Shown: positions 25,089 to 38,100 of the stretch, piece after piece
Numbering within the stretch: position 1 is the stretch's first letter
Layout: each line of letters begins with the position of its first letter
Assembly (NCBI RefSeq): GCF_001039355.2
Contig: NW_019775618.1
Span: 14,908-78,907, forward strand
DNA from: Lingula anatina
Lineage: Eukaryota > Brachiopoda > Lingulata > Lingulida > Lingulidae
Reading direction: 5' to 3'
Length of the DNA stretch: 64,000 nucleotides
The notes under the pieces: generated by a model
What the model was told of the DNA's origin: nothing
Seen by the model: only the letters and a program-made list of their open reading frames with translations
Database searches by the model: none
Program-made: the position numbers and the translations under genes

Positions 25089-26138
25089 AACGACTGTGTC
25101 ATTTTCTAGCGGTGCATTATGATAATATCTCAACAACGCTTAGATGCATGAATATATCATAACCCACACTGGAATATTTGCGGATTAGTCTCTCTGGTTA
25201 ATCCAAATTGCATGTAACAAAATAAACACTAGGTGGCTAGATGATCTTTGTCAGAATTTATACTACATGTTAATGCGAAGGGGGAACGTTTACACAAGCA
25301 AAATTTAATTGGTATGAATATGATTTTAGTATAAAGGAAGAAGACAATAGCCAAAGAGCACGGTAAACTAGACGTGGCAATATTGCGAATATTGCGAGTA
25401 ACACATTTCAAATTTGCTAATTCGCCAAAATCTGCAATGCAAAAATCAGCATTCTGTACCAAATTGTAATCTTTAAATACTACTTTTGTATTCAGATCAC
25501 TCCTTATATTTTTTTTAATGAATAGATATGTATAGGCCTATATAATTAAGTAGATACACCTTAAGATGCCGTATTTATATATATAAGAGTAGGTCCATCG
25601 TACCCGTATTCTTCCTAACCTTCTTTAATGTTCTATGCGCTTTGTCATAAACTAGATTCACTCTGCAATTTTAATAATCTCAGCAAAAATTGCTGATGGA
25701 CAATATGGCGGACAGTCAGAATATCCAAGAATACGTTTATCAAATATTCTTCATCACGTAGGATATTTCCCAATATAGGTGGCAAGACGGTGTTGACGAG
25801 TTTATAGATACTTCTCAGCATTTTTATTATTCCGTTGTTTCTGAGCCTTTATCTGAACACACTAGTACAGTTAAAATAACTATAATACTACAATACGAGA
25901 TGTCAACCTACTTAACTATGGAGATGTGTGAGAATGTACACATGACCCTGTGCAACGACCTTTCCTAATAGCTCAACTCTGTGTTCGTCACATTGCTGTT
26001 CCTGTATAACTTCAAATACACTGATTAATTCATAAGCAGAATCATTACGCTGAGCGTCAGCTGCTTTGGAGGCGTGCGCGCGCATCCACGTAGACACGTT
26101 GCCAACAAGACCACTGTCACAGAAGTCTCTCAAAGAAG
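25089..26138. other. divergent intergenic region between two Golgi enzyme genes
   Basis: About 1.05 kb separates the start codons of the minus-strand sulfotransferase and the plus-strand fucosyltransferase. It presumably holds both promoters and 5' UTRs. I see no TATA box that I would assign, and no convincing gene. Confidence 0.5.
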
Positions 26139-27422
26139 ATGGCCGTCTTGACAGGGAGGCTGTTTCGCCTGCGTTCCATGGCCACCACGTGCATCGTTCG
26201 GCCATTTCGAGTATTCGGTATAACGAATATTATCATCGCCCTTATTGTTGTCATAGGCCTGCTTGTGTTTCTCCCTTCAAAGAGCACTGACACCGTTTAT
26301 CGCTTTGTCAAAAGTTACGGGTCAGGAAACAATGAGTTAGAAGAGGAGTTCATACCAACTGGGCCCCCGAAAACCATCCTATTTTGGAATGATGACTGGG
26401 GTTACATGAAAGATGGCGTGGACGGACTTTTCAAAGAACTGAACTGCCCGGTTAGTAACTGTATCATGACGCTAAACCAGAGTAAACTCAACGAGGCAGA
26501 TGCTGTGCTTTTACATATCTGTCCTCTAGCGAACAAGAAGAACCCAGTTTGGCCAACGCGAACGAATCCCGACCAAATATGGATATTTTACACCCACGAG
26601 AGTCCCTGTTTTAGGGGGTTTGCTGGGAAATGGGAACAATTATACCCGGAATGGGACAGTAAAGGTTTTAACTGGACAATGACATACAGAGCCGATTCTG
26701 ACATTCCGATGTTTTACGGAGACGTGTGGAAAAGGGAGACCCCAACGAATAAGAATTACACCGAGGTTGCCTTGAGAGAGAAAAAACTGGCTGTCTGGAT
26801 ATCCAGCCACTGTGAAACATTTGGACAAAGAGAGTACTATATTAAAGAACTAAGAAAACACATGCCCTTGGACATATTAGGTGAGTGCGGGGATCCTAAT
26901 GGTTGTCCCATGGAAAATAGAGGTTATATTGATGACACTTGCATGGACCTGGTTGGCGAAAATTACAAATTTTTTCTAGCATTCGAAAACAGTTTCAGTT
27001 TCGATTACGTCACGGAAAAGTTTTTCAAAACTTTGCGAGGGGACTTTGTTGTTGTAGTTCGCGGCGCCGCAGACTACACGCGTCTTGGCGCCACACCGGA
27101 AATGTACATCAATACCGCCAACTTCTCCCACCCGCGGGATCTCGCCGCATACCTCATGAAGATCGACAAAGATCCTGCCTTATATGCAAAAATGCTTGAA
27201 TGGAAAAACTACTACGATGGCACAAGTTATACACCCAGAACACGGCAATCTTGGTGTGATTTATGCAAAAAGGTCAACCAGAACCCGATGCCACGGAAGA
27301 CGTGGACGAACTTTAAGGCGTGGTTCAATGAAAGTGAGTGCCGTAAACCACCAGATCTTGATTTTGTAACGGAAGAACTGAAAAACGAGCCAATGAAACC
27401 ATGGCCACGACCTGCCGCCTAA
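26139..27422 (+). CDS. alpha-1,3-fucosyltransferase (GT10), intronless
   Basis: A single-exon frame of 427 residues. The ATG at 26139 has A at -3 and G at +4. The topology is type II: a basic cytosolic tail, a hydrophobic anchor at about residues 29-47 (ITNIIIALIVVIGLLVFL), a stem, then the catalytic domain. GT10 family marks are FWNDDWGY, the HESPC block, WTMTYRADSDIPMFYG, WISSHCE...R.YYIKEL, ILGECGDPNGCP, and the GDP-fucose-binding signature YKFFLAFENS...DYVTEKFF near residue 283. The expected reaction is transfer of fucose from GDP-fucose to GlcNAc in alpha-1,3 linkage on N-glycan antennae, the chitobiose core or Lewis-type structures in the Golgi. The residue after ENS that is often Cys in the family (ENSxCxDYVTEK) is Ser here. 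Acceptor specificity (Lewis or core) is not decidable from sequence alone. Confidence 0.93.
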   Translation: MAVLTGRLFRLRSMATTCIVRPFRVFGITNIIIALIVVIGLLVFLPSKSTDTVYRFVKSYGSGNNELEEEFIPTGPPKTILFWNDDWGYMKDGVDGLFKELNCPVSNCIMTLNQSKLNEADAVLLHICPLANKKNPVWPTRTNPDQIWIFYTHESPCFRGFAGKWEQLYPEWDSKGFNWTMTYRADSDIPMFYGDVWKRETPTNKNYTEVALREKKLAVWISSHCETFGQREYYIKELRKHMPLDILGECGDPNGCPMENRGYIDDTCMDLVGENYKFFLAFENSFSFDYVTEKFFKTLRGDFVVVVRGAADYTRLGATPEMYINTANFSHPRDLAAYLMKIDKDPALYAKMLEWKNYYDGTSYTPRTRQSWCDLCKKVNQNPMPRKTWTNFKAWFNESECRKPPDLDFVTEELKNEPMKPWPRPAA

Positions 27423-28497
27423 CATATGTAGACTTACATGCAAATATAAATACATAATGTGTTGGATTATATGTGTAGTTGATGTGCTTCAGAACTTTGT
27501 AATTACGGTGCCCATGTATATAACTCGAAAAACGTTAACGGATGGGGGAACGGTCTGAATGTAATTAAATATGAACAAGACTCAGATAAATATTTAAATA
27601 ATCCGTGATTATAAGAGTCAGGTTTGAATATAAAAGAATTGATTTATTGTATAAAAAGAAACACGTGTCTTAGTTGTTTTGTGTCTAAAACGGGGTACTT
27701 TTCAAGTAACCGGAGTTTGCAAACCGATGTTTATATGTGACATACATCAATAAATTATAATTAAATACTTTTACTTTCGTCCTAATCGAGTCCTACTGAC
27801 TGAGTAACAGCAACATTTCAGAGGTAAAATATCCCTGTTGGTTTTCTCAATCATAAGACTTTCACAACAATTATATGTAGAGAGAATAATAAGATCTTAC
27901 ATGTGTAAGCATGAACGAATACTTAGGAGGAGAAAACGCCAACTATGCGTTTGCGCCCACTTTTGCACGATATAAATCATAACACCGTCACATCTATTTT
28001 ACATGGTGTCCGTGTTTTGAGGTTAATTAAAACGTCTTCTTCGTTTACATTGTATTATGGTGTACCCACATAGGTTGTCAGCTGCAACAGGTATGTTTGT
28101 TCTAAATTCGTAAAGAAATAATGTTTGCATTAGGGATTGCGGTAGATGAAAAACACATTGGAAGTAGGTCAAAGCGAACCGCAACAACAATTTTCAATTT
28201 GGTTTGCGCGGTTCATACATAGTAGATGAGCAATGTTGAAACAGTAGACTTTCTTAATGACTTAGGGCAGCTGCCCCTTTTTGTAACATTTGTGTTATGC
28301 ATTATTCGAGGATTAACACGCAAGGTGGTCATTACTGCTGTAAGATACGTGGTTTTAATTAAGCTGACTTTTTAATGAGCCTTGCAAAAAGGATTATATC
28401 AGCATGATNTAATTATGTCTACAAGTTCTCATTCTGTTAGTTAAATGACATTGATTGATAGATGTAATAATTCCTCCAATTGCTGGTTCCAGAGATC
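27423..28497. other. intergenic and probable 5' UTR exon of the next gene
   Basis: After the fucosyltransferase stop the sequence is AT-rich. AACAG|GTATGT at about 28085-28095 is a plausible donor of a non-coding first exon of the downstream gene, whose next acceptor is at 28491-28492. A single N at 28409 marks an assembly uncertainty. Confidence 0.4.
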
Positions 28498-31461
28498 ATG
28501 TCAGCTGACAGGCAGCTGGCCAATGAGATTGAGTTTGATTTACGTAAGTTTGAAGAGCAGCAAGAGGAGCTGGAGCTGCAGAAAAAACAACAGCAACAGA
28601 GGAAGTCTCTCGGTGGATCAAAACCAGTGAGCAGAAAATTAGACAATTAACTTGTATTACATTTAAATTTCACGTGTATGCCTGTTACATACAGTAAGAA
28701 GGAGTTGTTTATGGCCTGCACATTGAATTCATGTAATGCAAAACAGGTCAGTTGGATAGAAGTAGAAATTTTAAGTTCAGAAATGACTCGTTTTTTTTTC
28801 ATTGCGGAAAATTACCAAAGTTTCAGATACATAGTTTTAGAATTGTTAATTATATTATGCAGAAGAAGGAGTTGTTTATGGCCTGCACATTGAATTCATG
28901 TAATGCAAAACAGGTCAGTTGGATAGAAGTAGAAATTTTAAGTTCAGAAATGACTCGTTTTTTTTTTCATTGCGGAAAATTACCAAAGTTTCAGATACAT
29001 AGTTTAAGAATTGTTAATTATATTATGCATTTTTATAGTATGTTTGTTGCTTAGCTTCAATTTTGTTACTACCACTCAATAGAAATGTTCTAATTTAAAG
29101 AATTATGACTAAAAATAGAGTAGCTGTAAAATCCATGATCAACACCATTGAAAACATCAAGTTATGTCTGCATTTCAAACAACATGTATGTACATGATCA
29201 TACAGGACCTTTCTTGTCTTGAAATTCAATTTTAAAAAAACCCTCTCATTACAGAATTCACCAGTGGGGTCACCTCAGCCAGGAACCTCCCCCAAAGCAG
29301 GACCCCCTGCAGTAACTGTCCAGTCCCCAGGCCAGAGCCGGCCACGATCAATCATTCCTAAGACTCCAGTGATGGCTCTCAACTCTCCAGCCACCAGGAC
29401 AGGAACATCCAGCAGGTGGGTGGGGATTATTGCTGTTATTTATTTTATTTTTTATTTTTTATTTTTGCTTATTCAATGTGGCACTTTCTTAATAAACAAT
29501 AAGGCAATGCATTTAATATTTAACACAGGAAAATGTCCCTGGTAGCCATTGCTGCTATGAACTCTGCGAGAAAAGCTGTAGAGATGAGCAACAAGAAGCA
29601 GGCCACGCCCACTCCACAGCGCACGCGCCGCAGAACTACAGAGAACACTCCGCCACAGATGGGTAAAAACAGCTCCGCGGACGAAGAGGAGGACTCCTCC
29701 CCACCTGGCCAGGCCACATTTAAAGTGAGTTTTACATGTTTAATTCAGAAATAGATTAAAGTTACTTGCACTTTTAGTGCAAATGTTATCAAGTTGGCAG
29801 TTTTTGTTATCAGACATATCAACTTGTAGATAACATAATTTTAGTTGTTGGAAGTATATTAATGCTGGATTGTATTGAAATTTCAGTTTGCACTACTTGG
29901 GACATTTTGTATTATTTGAGATGTAATGTTTTACCTAGACTCCCACCAGTAAAGAGAGAGCAAAGAAGACCCCAGAAAGAGAAGGCAGAGCTGTCAGCAC
30001 ACCAGAGGGTTAGTTTCGTATTCTACAGATATAACTTTGATTTTAAGTACTTTGTTGTCATGGACATGCCAGTTGTGAACTATTTAAATTAATATGATTT
30101 TGAAGTTACAAAATGTTTTTATTAATATTGCATCAGTTCTATTACAATTTTATTTTGAAATTTCCTTAGGATGTGCTTCATAGTATGTCTTTTTTTCTTA
30201 TTTATTCTTTTGCTAGTTTATTTTTTATTTCTTTTTCACTTTTTTCTTTTAATATATTATCATGACTTATGCATTGATTTATTTATTTTGAAAATTGTTC
30301 CATTTGCACTATGCTCATTTAAAAATTTGGTTTTCCAGCGAGCTTACTGAGTAACTTGACGTTCCACCAAGGTCAGGACACGAGCATGATGCCATTGTCT
30401 CCAATCCCTACTTCCATGCCTCTCCGACTGTACAGCAGTAATATCCCTAGCACAGGTAAACACTCCTAATATCCAGTTTGATGTCCTGTCGCCATTTATG
30501 AGAGACAACATTGTTTCAGTCAGGAATGGAACTCCTTGGCCAGCCATCAGTGTTCTCTCTCTCTCTCATATTGTATTAAAAATAATGTATACATTGTTTT
30601 GTGTTTTACAGATAAATGAGTGATGATGTTGATGATTTTTTTCAGGTTCTAAAACAAATAAAGCATCAAAAGAGGGCGAAGATCAGAATCCAAAGACAAT
30701 TCCTATGGACATTGTCTGCATGTTTTCCCCAGATAAACCGTAAGTCTACTCTCACCTAGAGTATTAGAGGTTATAGAGAACTCACACGAGTAACTGGAAA
30801 TACTGATTATAGAGTTGAGTTTTTAGTAATTTCTGTAACTAAGAGTGGCTTCTGTTTTGAGTGAGAAATCTTGAACATCATTCAAAGTCTTGGAGATATC
30901 AAAAATTGTTCTAATTTACAGCATGGCTATAGCATTTTTACTGTTATTACTATAGTGATAGTTATCTCTGATTCTCAGGGTGTTGAATCTTAGTCTGGAT
31001 ACCAACTTTGAATTTTTTTCCACACATTTTATTTATTTATTCTATATTATTCAAGATTTGGAAAGGTGAATATCTGTGTGATACATAGGGGAGTGCTTAA
31101 AGATTTTGTTCCATTTCAGAACGCCCAAGCCCCGGAAGTGGAATGTTCATTCACCAGTAAGTATTCCTTAGAAACCATGTCCCAATAAATTTTGACCAGA
31201 GAAACGTGAAATCTAGGAAAAAAATCCTTGAATTTATCTTAGTTTTTGAAAATGTACTTAATTGATTTTTGTTTGTAAGAAATCATGCAGTTTCTAAGAC
31301 CTTTAGTCCAGCTCAGTACAGTTAAAGTATTCATTTTTCAGACTTCATCAAGAATAAAAGAAAAAAGTCAAGATATTTCAGAGACCACCACCCAGGATAT
31401 TCTGGAGGTAGCTGAACCTCAGCGGAGACGTACACGCAGTGCACGGTCCAAGAAAAAATGA
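28498..31461 (+). CDS. unrecognised basic SP/TP-rich protein, probably nuclear (eight coding exons)
   Basis: I do not recognise this gene. Coding exons 28498-28626, 29255-29415, 29529-29724, 29939-30008, 30339-30455, 30646-30739, 31120-31156 and 31342-31461 join with matching phases to give 307 residues. The N-terminus is a short charged, Gln/Glu-rich helix-like segment (FDLRKFEEQQEELELQKKQQ). The middle is Pro/Ser/Thr-rich with about 18 SP or TP sites, minimal proline-directed kinase sites. There are basic clusters (QRTRRRTTE; at the C-terminus QRRRTRSARSKKK) that would serve as nuclear localisation signals. A compact motif, IPMDIVCMFSPDKP followed by TPKPRKWNVHSP, is the most conserved-looking segment and spans three exons. 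The composition suggests a phosphorylated chromatin or cell-cycle protein; that is inference. The start ATG has A at -3 and is the first in the exon after the acceptor. Confidence 0.75.
28696..29029. repeat. 167-bp tandem duplication in an intron
   Basis: Two adjacent units, 28696-28862 and 28863-29029, are nearly identical, differing by a one-base change in a T run and a short AT change. They lie in the first coding intron of the unrecognised basic protein gene and repeat the same non-functional open frame. Confidence 0.95.
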
Positions 31462-34400
31462 AAACGTTAAAACATACTGCATGTGAAACTATAATACAGC
31501 TGTGACATTATCTTGTAAAAGCAAACAAAAATCTAACCTTTGTATAGAAGTTGTAGTGGACCAGAAAAAGGCACATAAAATTATTAAAAGACAATTTGAA
31601 CTTTGATAATTAATGCAGATTATGCTATTAACAATTACATTATTTATATGTAGATTTATTAGCTATGTACAAAATTTGATTATTATTTTGGTCTTTTATA
31701 GTGTGTTTTTTTCAAAATGAAGTCTCCAAGGTGCACAGGGCACCTGCATATGGTACAGTACCTCTCATTGGTCCACTTCACTGTCATTATAATTGTGTAC
31801 TTGTGATTATGTATTATTTAAGGATTAAGCATCTGTTAGGATACTAAGGAGCCTGGACATTATTCTGCCTCTTCAAACAAGATTTGTTGGAAAATGTAAA
31901 ATTCCATCTATAAAGAGCTTGAATACAATGTAAACACAATGTTTGCTTGATTAGTCTTCATTATTCTTTATAATACTTTTTTATTATTGCTTCTTTGTTG
32001 GTGTGAGAGAGGAATCTATTCGTGCACCAATGTCTGGTTAATAATACCAACTTCTCTCATGAACCCCTGAATTCTTCATAACGCGGAGTGAATAGTTTAT
32101 TTGTTAACGAGTTTCAACTCCATACACAGGGTCACTGGATTAAAATTATTTGTTTTTTTTAATGTTTTATTGCCATGAAAGCTTAATGTTGAGGTTCCCC
32201 TCTTTTTTTAGGGGGGGGGGGGGAGGTCAAATCCACAATGTTGGTGCCGTTAGAGGATGCAAACGGTATTAAGGTCTTCTGGGATTAATTATAAATTACA
32301 CCCACTAACAAAAGCAACACATTTTTTTCCATTTGAAAAGAAAACATTGATTCCTTTAAAATAAGGGTTGGTCAAGCTCACTAACAAATTTCTCAATTTT
32401 GTGTGGCCATTTTGAAAAAACTTTCATCAACTCGACTCCAATTATCTGTCGGGATTATTCAACACATTTGCTTTTAGTATCTAACTTTTCCAATTAAAAA
32501 AAATTCAAAGAAATTTCAAATGTACTTTTAAAACCATTTATTGTCTGTTATACTTAACATCATTGAAGAACCATTATGAGCAATGATAGCAAGAAAATGA
32601 GATACCAAAATGTATGAAATGATATGAAGAAAGATATGAACTGCAGCAATAAAAAATTACAAGAAATCCATATGGCAATGCACTACAGAGTATATGTAGT
32701 ATATAATTACTGAACGTAATTGCACAAATATCACACCAGGGTCGGATCCAGAGCTATTTTCTGACAGTCTTCCAAATTATCTTTCTTGATCCATCCTCCA
32801 AATTTGACCGTCTTCTAACAGAAAATTTAGATACCTGTTAATGTAAACTTGAATATCTGACCGTCTTCTGGAAGACCCAGAAGACGGCCTAAATCCGCCC
32901 CTGCACACCCTCCCCCCTGACTAGACAGAAATATATGGAGCCACCTCCATTGTTGTTCACATTTACTTGATACCATGGTTCAAGCAGAAAACAAAAGGCC
33001 AGGCTTAAGTTCATGTGGTCACAAAATGCAAGAACACAGAATAGCACACAGTGAAGCCTATTCTATTGTTTTCTGCTCAGGTCATAGTGTCAGTCTGATA
33101 AAGCACTCGATGGGAAACTTTATGCAAAATATGAACTTTGTCCCATAAAGCTTCACAACTCGTAACTTATCTATTTTTATAAACAGAATAGAACAATTCT
33201 GGAATGAATAAAACTTGATAAAGAAGTTAATCTTGCGCTCTTTTGCACACTTGAAGTTAGCATAAATATAACATTAAATTTCAAGTGGATAATTGCATTA
33301 TGAAGTCTTTTAAGGTATCTTTAATAAGCAACATTTGTTCTAAATATTGTGCGACCTGAAAAATAGGCACTTTAAATGTTTTTAGCTTTATCGACTTGAA
33401 ATGGTGTTCAAATGTTGCATTCTAAATTCTGTCATTTATAAAATCTGCTACCCAAGAAATACCCTGATAGTATGTTTAATCTAATATAACATGACAAGTT
33501 TAACTAAGCTTCTAACAGATCCTAGCTATGTCTTCATAACTTCTCAGACCTTTCTGAATAAAAAAATAATGCATTCTTTTTCAGTTTTTGCATAACAATA
33601 GAAAAAAGTATATTATGTGAAAATAACATGGCAATGAGTATGATACTTGCATGCAACACAAGCTCTTATCTCAACACAAGATATTACTTTGTGTTGTCTG
33701 AAAAAAAGTCAGACAAAATTAAGACCAGGGGTTTGGAGACCTCATAACTTTTTGAGGTAAAAATCAAATTTCCAATTGAAATTGGAAAAAACAAATCATG
33801 TCTGCAATATTTGTATGGTAAGGGGTACCATAACTGGAAATGGAAGACATCAAGGACCATAAGACTGAAGGTGAGCAAGTATGTTGTCATGGTTACTGTG
33901 GAAGTCCAATGGTTATCTGTACGAGTACACTCCATGAGATTTACCCGCCAAAATGGATTTTCCCAGGAAAACGAGCAATTGTCTCGTACTCGGGGAATCA
34001 TTTATCTATCCCTCTCCGCACTTGGATTCGACCTTTGATAAAATTGATAAAGGTTGATTTAAACTTATAATGACTGGCCAGTCATAACAGCAACCATCTT
34101 CCTATAAGCTCCAATAAATCTATCAACATCACGTACGCTCCAGAAAAAAATTTTAAGCAGTACGTACGATTTTATAAAAAGCTGTGGATGGCAAAAATAA
34201 GCATTTGGGGGATTTTCAAACCTATGGAGTGCACCTTTAAGCATAACAAACAGCTTGAAAACTAATGAATCAGATTTGAGTATAAAATAAATGGTGTGAT
34301 GAATAAAAAATTAATCTTAAGCCTTTCTCACACCTAAAGAAGCTAAATACAGAAGCCAATATACATACAAAGCTGCTTAATTTACATCAATAAAACTATG

Positions 34401-35101
34401 CTCATTTACAAAGAAAATAGTATTTTTTTTATAAATATAACAATAAAAGAACGACTCAAATTCATTTAAGGATATACTAGAATAGAGAACACCATCACAT
34501 CTCCTAGATAGTTTTACTGCCCCCATTCTCTCACACTTTAATCAAACAAGTTCCATCCCAATACTACTCAATATAGTATTAACAACTAAAACTACATTTA
34601 TAAATATCCTATCCATCTATGATGAAAAATCTATCTGAGAATTAATCAGCATCAAGCTAACTCAAAATAACATCATATTAGGGACCTGTTATTGATGGAA
34701 AGTTTGTTTTTCACAAAGACTAGTCCCTGTACCACCTTGGTACATTAGGACCTTGTATAAAATCTGAATAAATAATTTGTTCAATTAAAATCAAACGATT
34801 GCAAGTCTCTTTTAAGTTTATGTATCACCTCATATGTATACCCACTCACAACTTAGAGTTGTCAGAAAAAAGTAGGAAGAAATGACTCCACTGAGCTAAG
34901 ACCACATGCATGCACATGCACACACACACACACACACACACACATACGTACATACACACAAATAAAAAAAAATAAATTTTTTTTAATCATGTCTGTTTAT
35001 CAAGACAAGGCTCTGGAAACCAACCATCACCAATGAACTGACACAACAAACCAAGCACTATCACGTATAATAATTAGTAAACTAATTTTTTTCTTTCGGC
35101 C
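31462..35101. other. convergent intergenic region
   Basis: This separates the 3' ends of a plus-strand and a minus-strand gene. It holds a 13-base G run (about 32211-32223), a paired GTCTTC/GAAGAC-rich stretch (32770-32895) and a (CA)n microsatellite (34918-34944). No coding frame is supported. Confidence 0.5.
34918..34944. repeat. (CA)n microsatellite
   Basis: An uninterrupted CA tract of about 13 units in the 3' flank of the DUF547 gene. Confidence 0.95.
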
Positions 35102-38100
35102 CTAAGGTTTTGGAAGAACTTTATTCAATTTCCAGTTGTAGTCTGAGTACTGGATGTTGACACCACCTGAGGCTTCCAGAGCGTCCAGAAGAATGTCCAT
35201 CTCTTCAGCTTTCTCTTTACTCAAATATGGCCTGATCCACCTGGGATACATAATGCTGACATAAGCCAATGTTAACATGTGTGGGTCATTCTACAAAAAA
35301 GTCTTTGCTGAGTTACATCAACAGCACACATATTTTGTATAACATTTTCATAATTATCTTTTTTTTTTTTACTAACAAACATTCCAACATGGCAAAAAAT
35401 CAATCAACAGTAATTAAAAACAAAAGTCATAAAAACAGAAAATCTTTCAAAGATTACACACTATATCAATATACAGTAGTAAACAACAGGATGTGCAAAA
35501 AATCACAGTGCCTGTGTACCTGATAGCATCAACGTCCATGTTGCCAAAATCGGATCTGTACCACTGGAACAGCCGGGACACGCGGATCTCGCGCACTTTG
35601 ACGTTCACAAACACCTCCTGGTCTATGAAGGCCTTGGCAGCAGCATCTAAGGCACTGTTCAAGTTCTCAGCTGTATACACATTGATGGCTGGGCAAGACT
35701 GCAACAAAATAGCTCAGCTAGGATCAATATGATATCATCTGATATTTAATTTATTGATCAAGTACTGCCACACTTGATATTATAGATGCAGCTGCCAAAT
35801 GTTCAGAGTTTGTAAACAAATACTGGTAAAGTAAAACTCTCTCACAATTGGATAACTTCATCTCTACTGATTTTCATTCATCAACTTTTCAAACAAATCT
35901 GATAATAAAGTAATGAAGATGTGTCAAAACGATAATTTCCTTTGGCCTTTATTATTTAGCAGCATTATGTTAAGCCTCTGGCAACTATCAATGCTAGCCC
36001 AGGTACAATGTTACGCAGTATATCTAAGCCATTATCAGCTATTTTGATGACTAATAAATACGCTAACTTCAACAAATACATGTATGTGAAATGATATCAA
36101 AATGACTCTGCTTGTTCACAAACACAACTATATTTACAAACACTAAATAAGACTGAACCATTGGTTGAAACTGATTATATGCCTTCAGTTTGCTCATAAT
36201 CCAATAGTATTCCCTAGACGTGAGGAACTAATGTGGTTTAAGGATTGCAATGCATCTTCAAAAGTGTTCATGTGCACAGCTTTGAGCAACATCAATAAGT
36301 ATTAATATATTTGCTCAGAGACCTTAAACACATGCATATCCAAGCGTTAAGTATTCTCCCCATGACTAGACATACAGGGAGAGTACAGGTTACATAATAA
36401 AAGGCATCTTTCAAGAAGCTACATACCACAAAAAAAGATGCATTCACTTAAGTGTTTTTTGACAAATTCATTTTTATTTTGAGGTGCCCTAGCTGAAAAA
36501 TCAGTGATCCTCGCACCTGTGACCTTGTTAATTAACCTTGGCTTGGAAATGAGAAATCATACTTCATTCATAATGTATTTTTTTAGTTAGACTAATGGAA
36601 ACATAATTCTTATGATCAATATGATGATAACTGTCTAGTGTTTTACATAACAGTATGTCTAGCCATTATCTCTCTTTATTATTGATTTCCAGCTTACCCT
36701 TGCTCCACAGTTTAGTGCAAAATGTATCCTAGGGTCTACTGTCTTCACTACATATTTGAGCCGGGGGTCATTTTGTTTAAATGGACTATCCTGGCTGGCA
36801 GGGTGGGGCCTGTTTCCTGAGAAATACATAAAAGAACAGATATATATACCAGGAAATACATAAAAGCTAGAACAGATATATACCTGCATATAAATGTGTC
36901 TGTTAGATGTTAGAAAGTACATCCAACTATTTTCAGACAAGAGCCACGGTTTTAGAAAAAAGTATGAACATTAATCGTGGGGCCAAATACTTAAACTAAA
37001 ATTTAGGGTTTTATATGCTCTGAGGTCACGTAAAATGTGAAATTCCACAGAAAAAGCTCATGTCTGTAACTAAACATGATATCTCCAACCAAGTTTTAAA
37101 ATGTCATTTAAGCCATGTACATCAACAAGATTTTGCAAAATCAAAATGTATTTGAAATCCATAATAGTAATATTAAAATTTTTACATCTTAATGCTTCTT
37201 TTTATGAAATATAAATATTAAAGACAAATTACTACTTACTTTGATCATTAATGGAAGTTACTTTCTAAAACATTAAATCTAAAACAGAATGCAGAACAGT
37301 CATCTCACCTCTTAGAATCCCATGTTCTATATGATCTAAACTGAAAACATGACCCCCAATGTTATATCCTGTGGTTTTCCAGAACTGTTTTATATCCAAC
37401 ACAGAAGAAGGAAGATCTTTGCCTGATACTTCCACCAGGCCGTGTATTGTGAGAGCATTGTAGACATCTGTGTGATTGTTAAAGAATAACAATCTTGAAA
37501 ATGGTGTCCTTACCAATCAGCTGATCATGCTGTACAGATCAATCAAATTTTATAATCAAATCAAATTCAAGGAAGGGGGCTATCTAATGGGCGAAATTCT
37601 TAACTGAAATCATTTTGCTATTAATTACAGTGCCTCCAACTTTTTTCTGTATATGTTAAGGATACTTATGCAAAATGCAATTTTTTCTTCTTCAGAAAAA
37701 GATTCCAATTGCACATGTGCCAAGGCCTTTGATTTTTCTTTATATTCTGCATATGTTTTACTACTTTTCAGTGCGACATAGTCTATGTTTTTTCCATCTC
37801 CTGTCATATGCTCTCCTTTAAGCCTGAAAGGTAGAAGGATTTTATAGAATTTTATATCACAAGAAGTAGAAGTAACTATTGTAAAATTAAATGAGCTCTA
37901 CCTTAAATCAGGAAAATGACATACTGTAATACACTGTAAACTATGTTCAAGCCTAAGGACTCAATTAGAATTAAGAGAGTAACACGCCTCCTCCTGGAAT
38001 TGATTAAAATACAAAAAAAGCTGGTGATTATATGAGTATGCTGGAAACAAGAGGAGGCATGTTAATCTGTTAATCTGATTGCATTCAGCAAGAGTCCCTG

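Noticed and set aside
25912-26205. 97-residue minus-strand frame upstream of the fucosyltransferase
   Set aside because: It overlaps the fucosyltransferase start on the opposite strand and shows no family resemblance.
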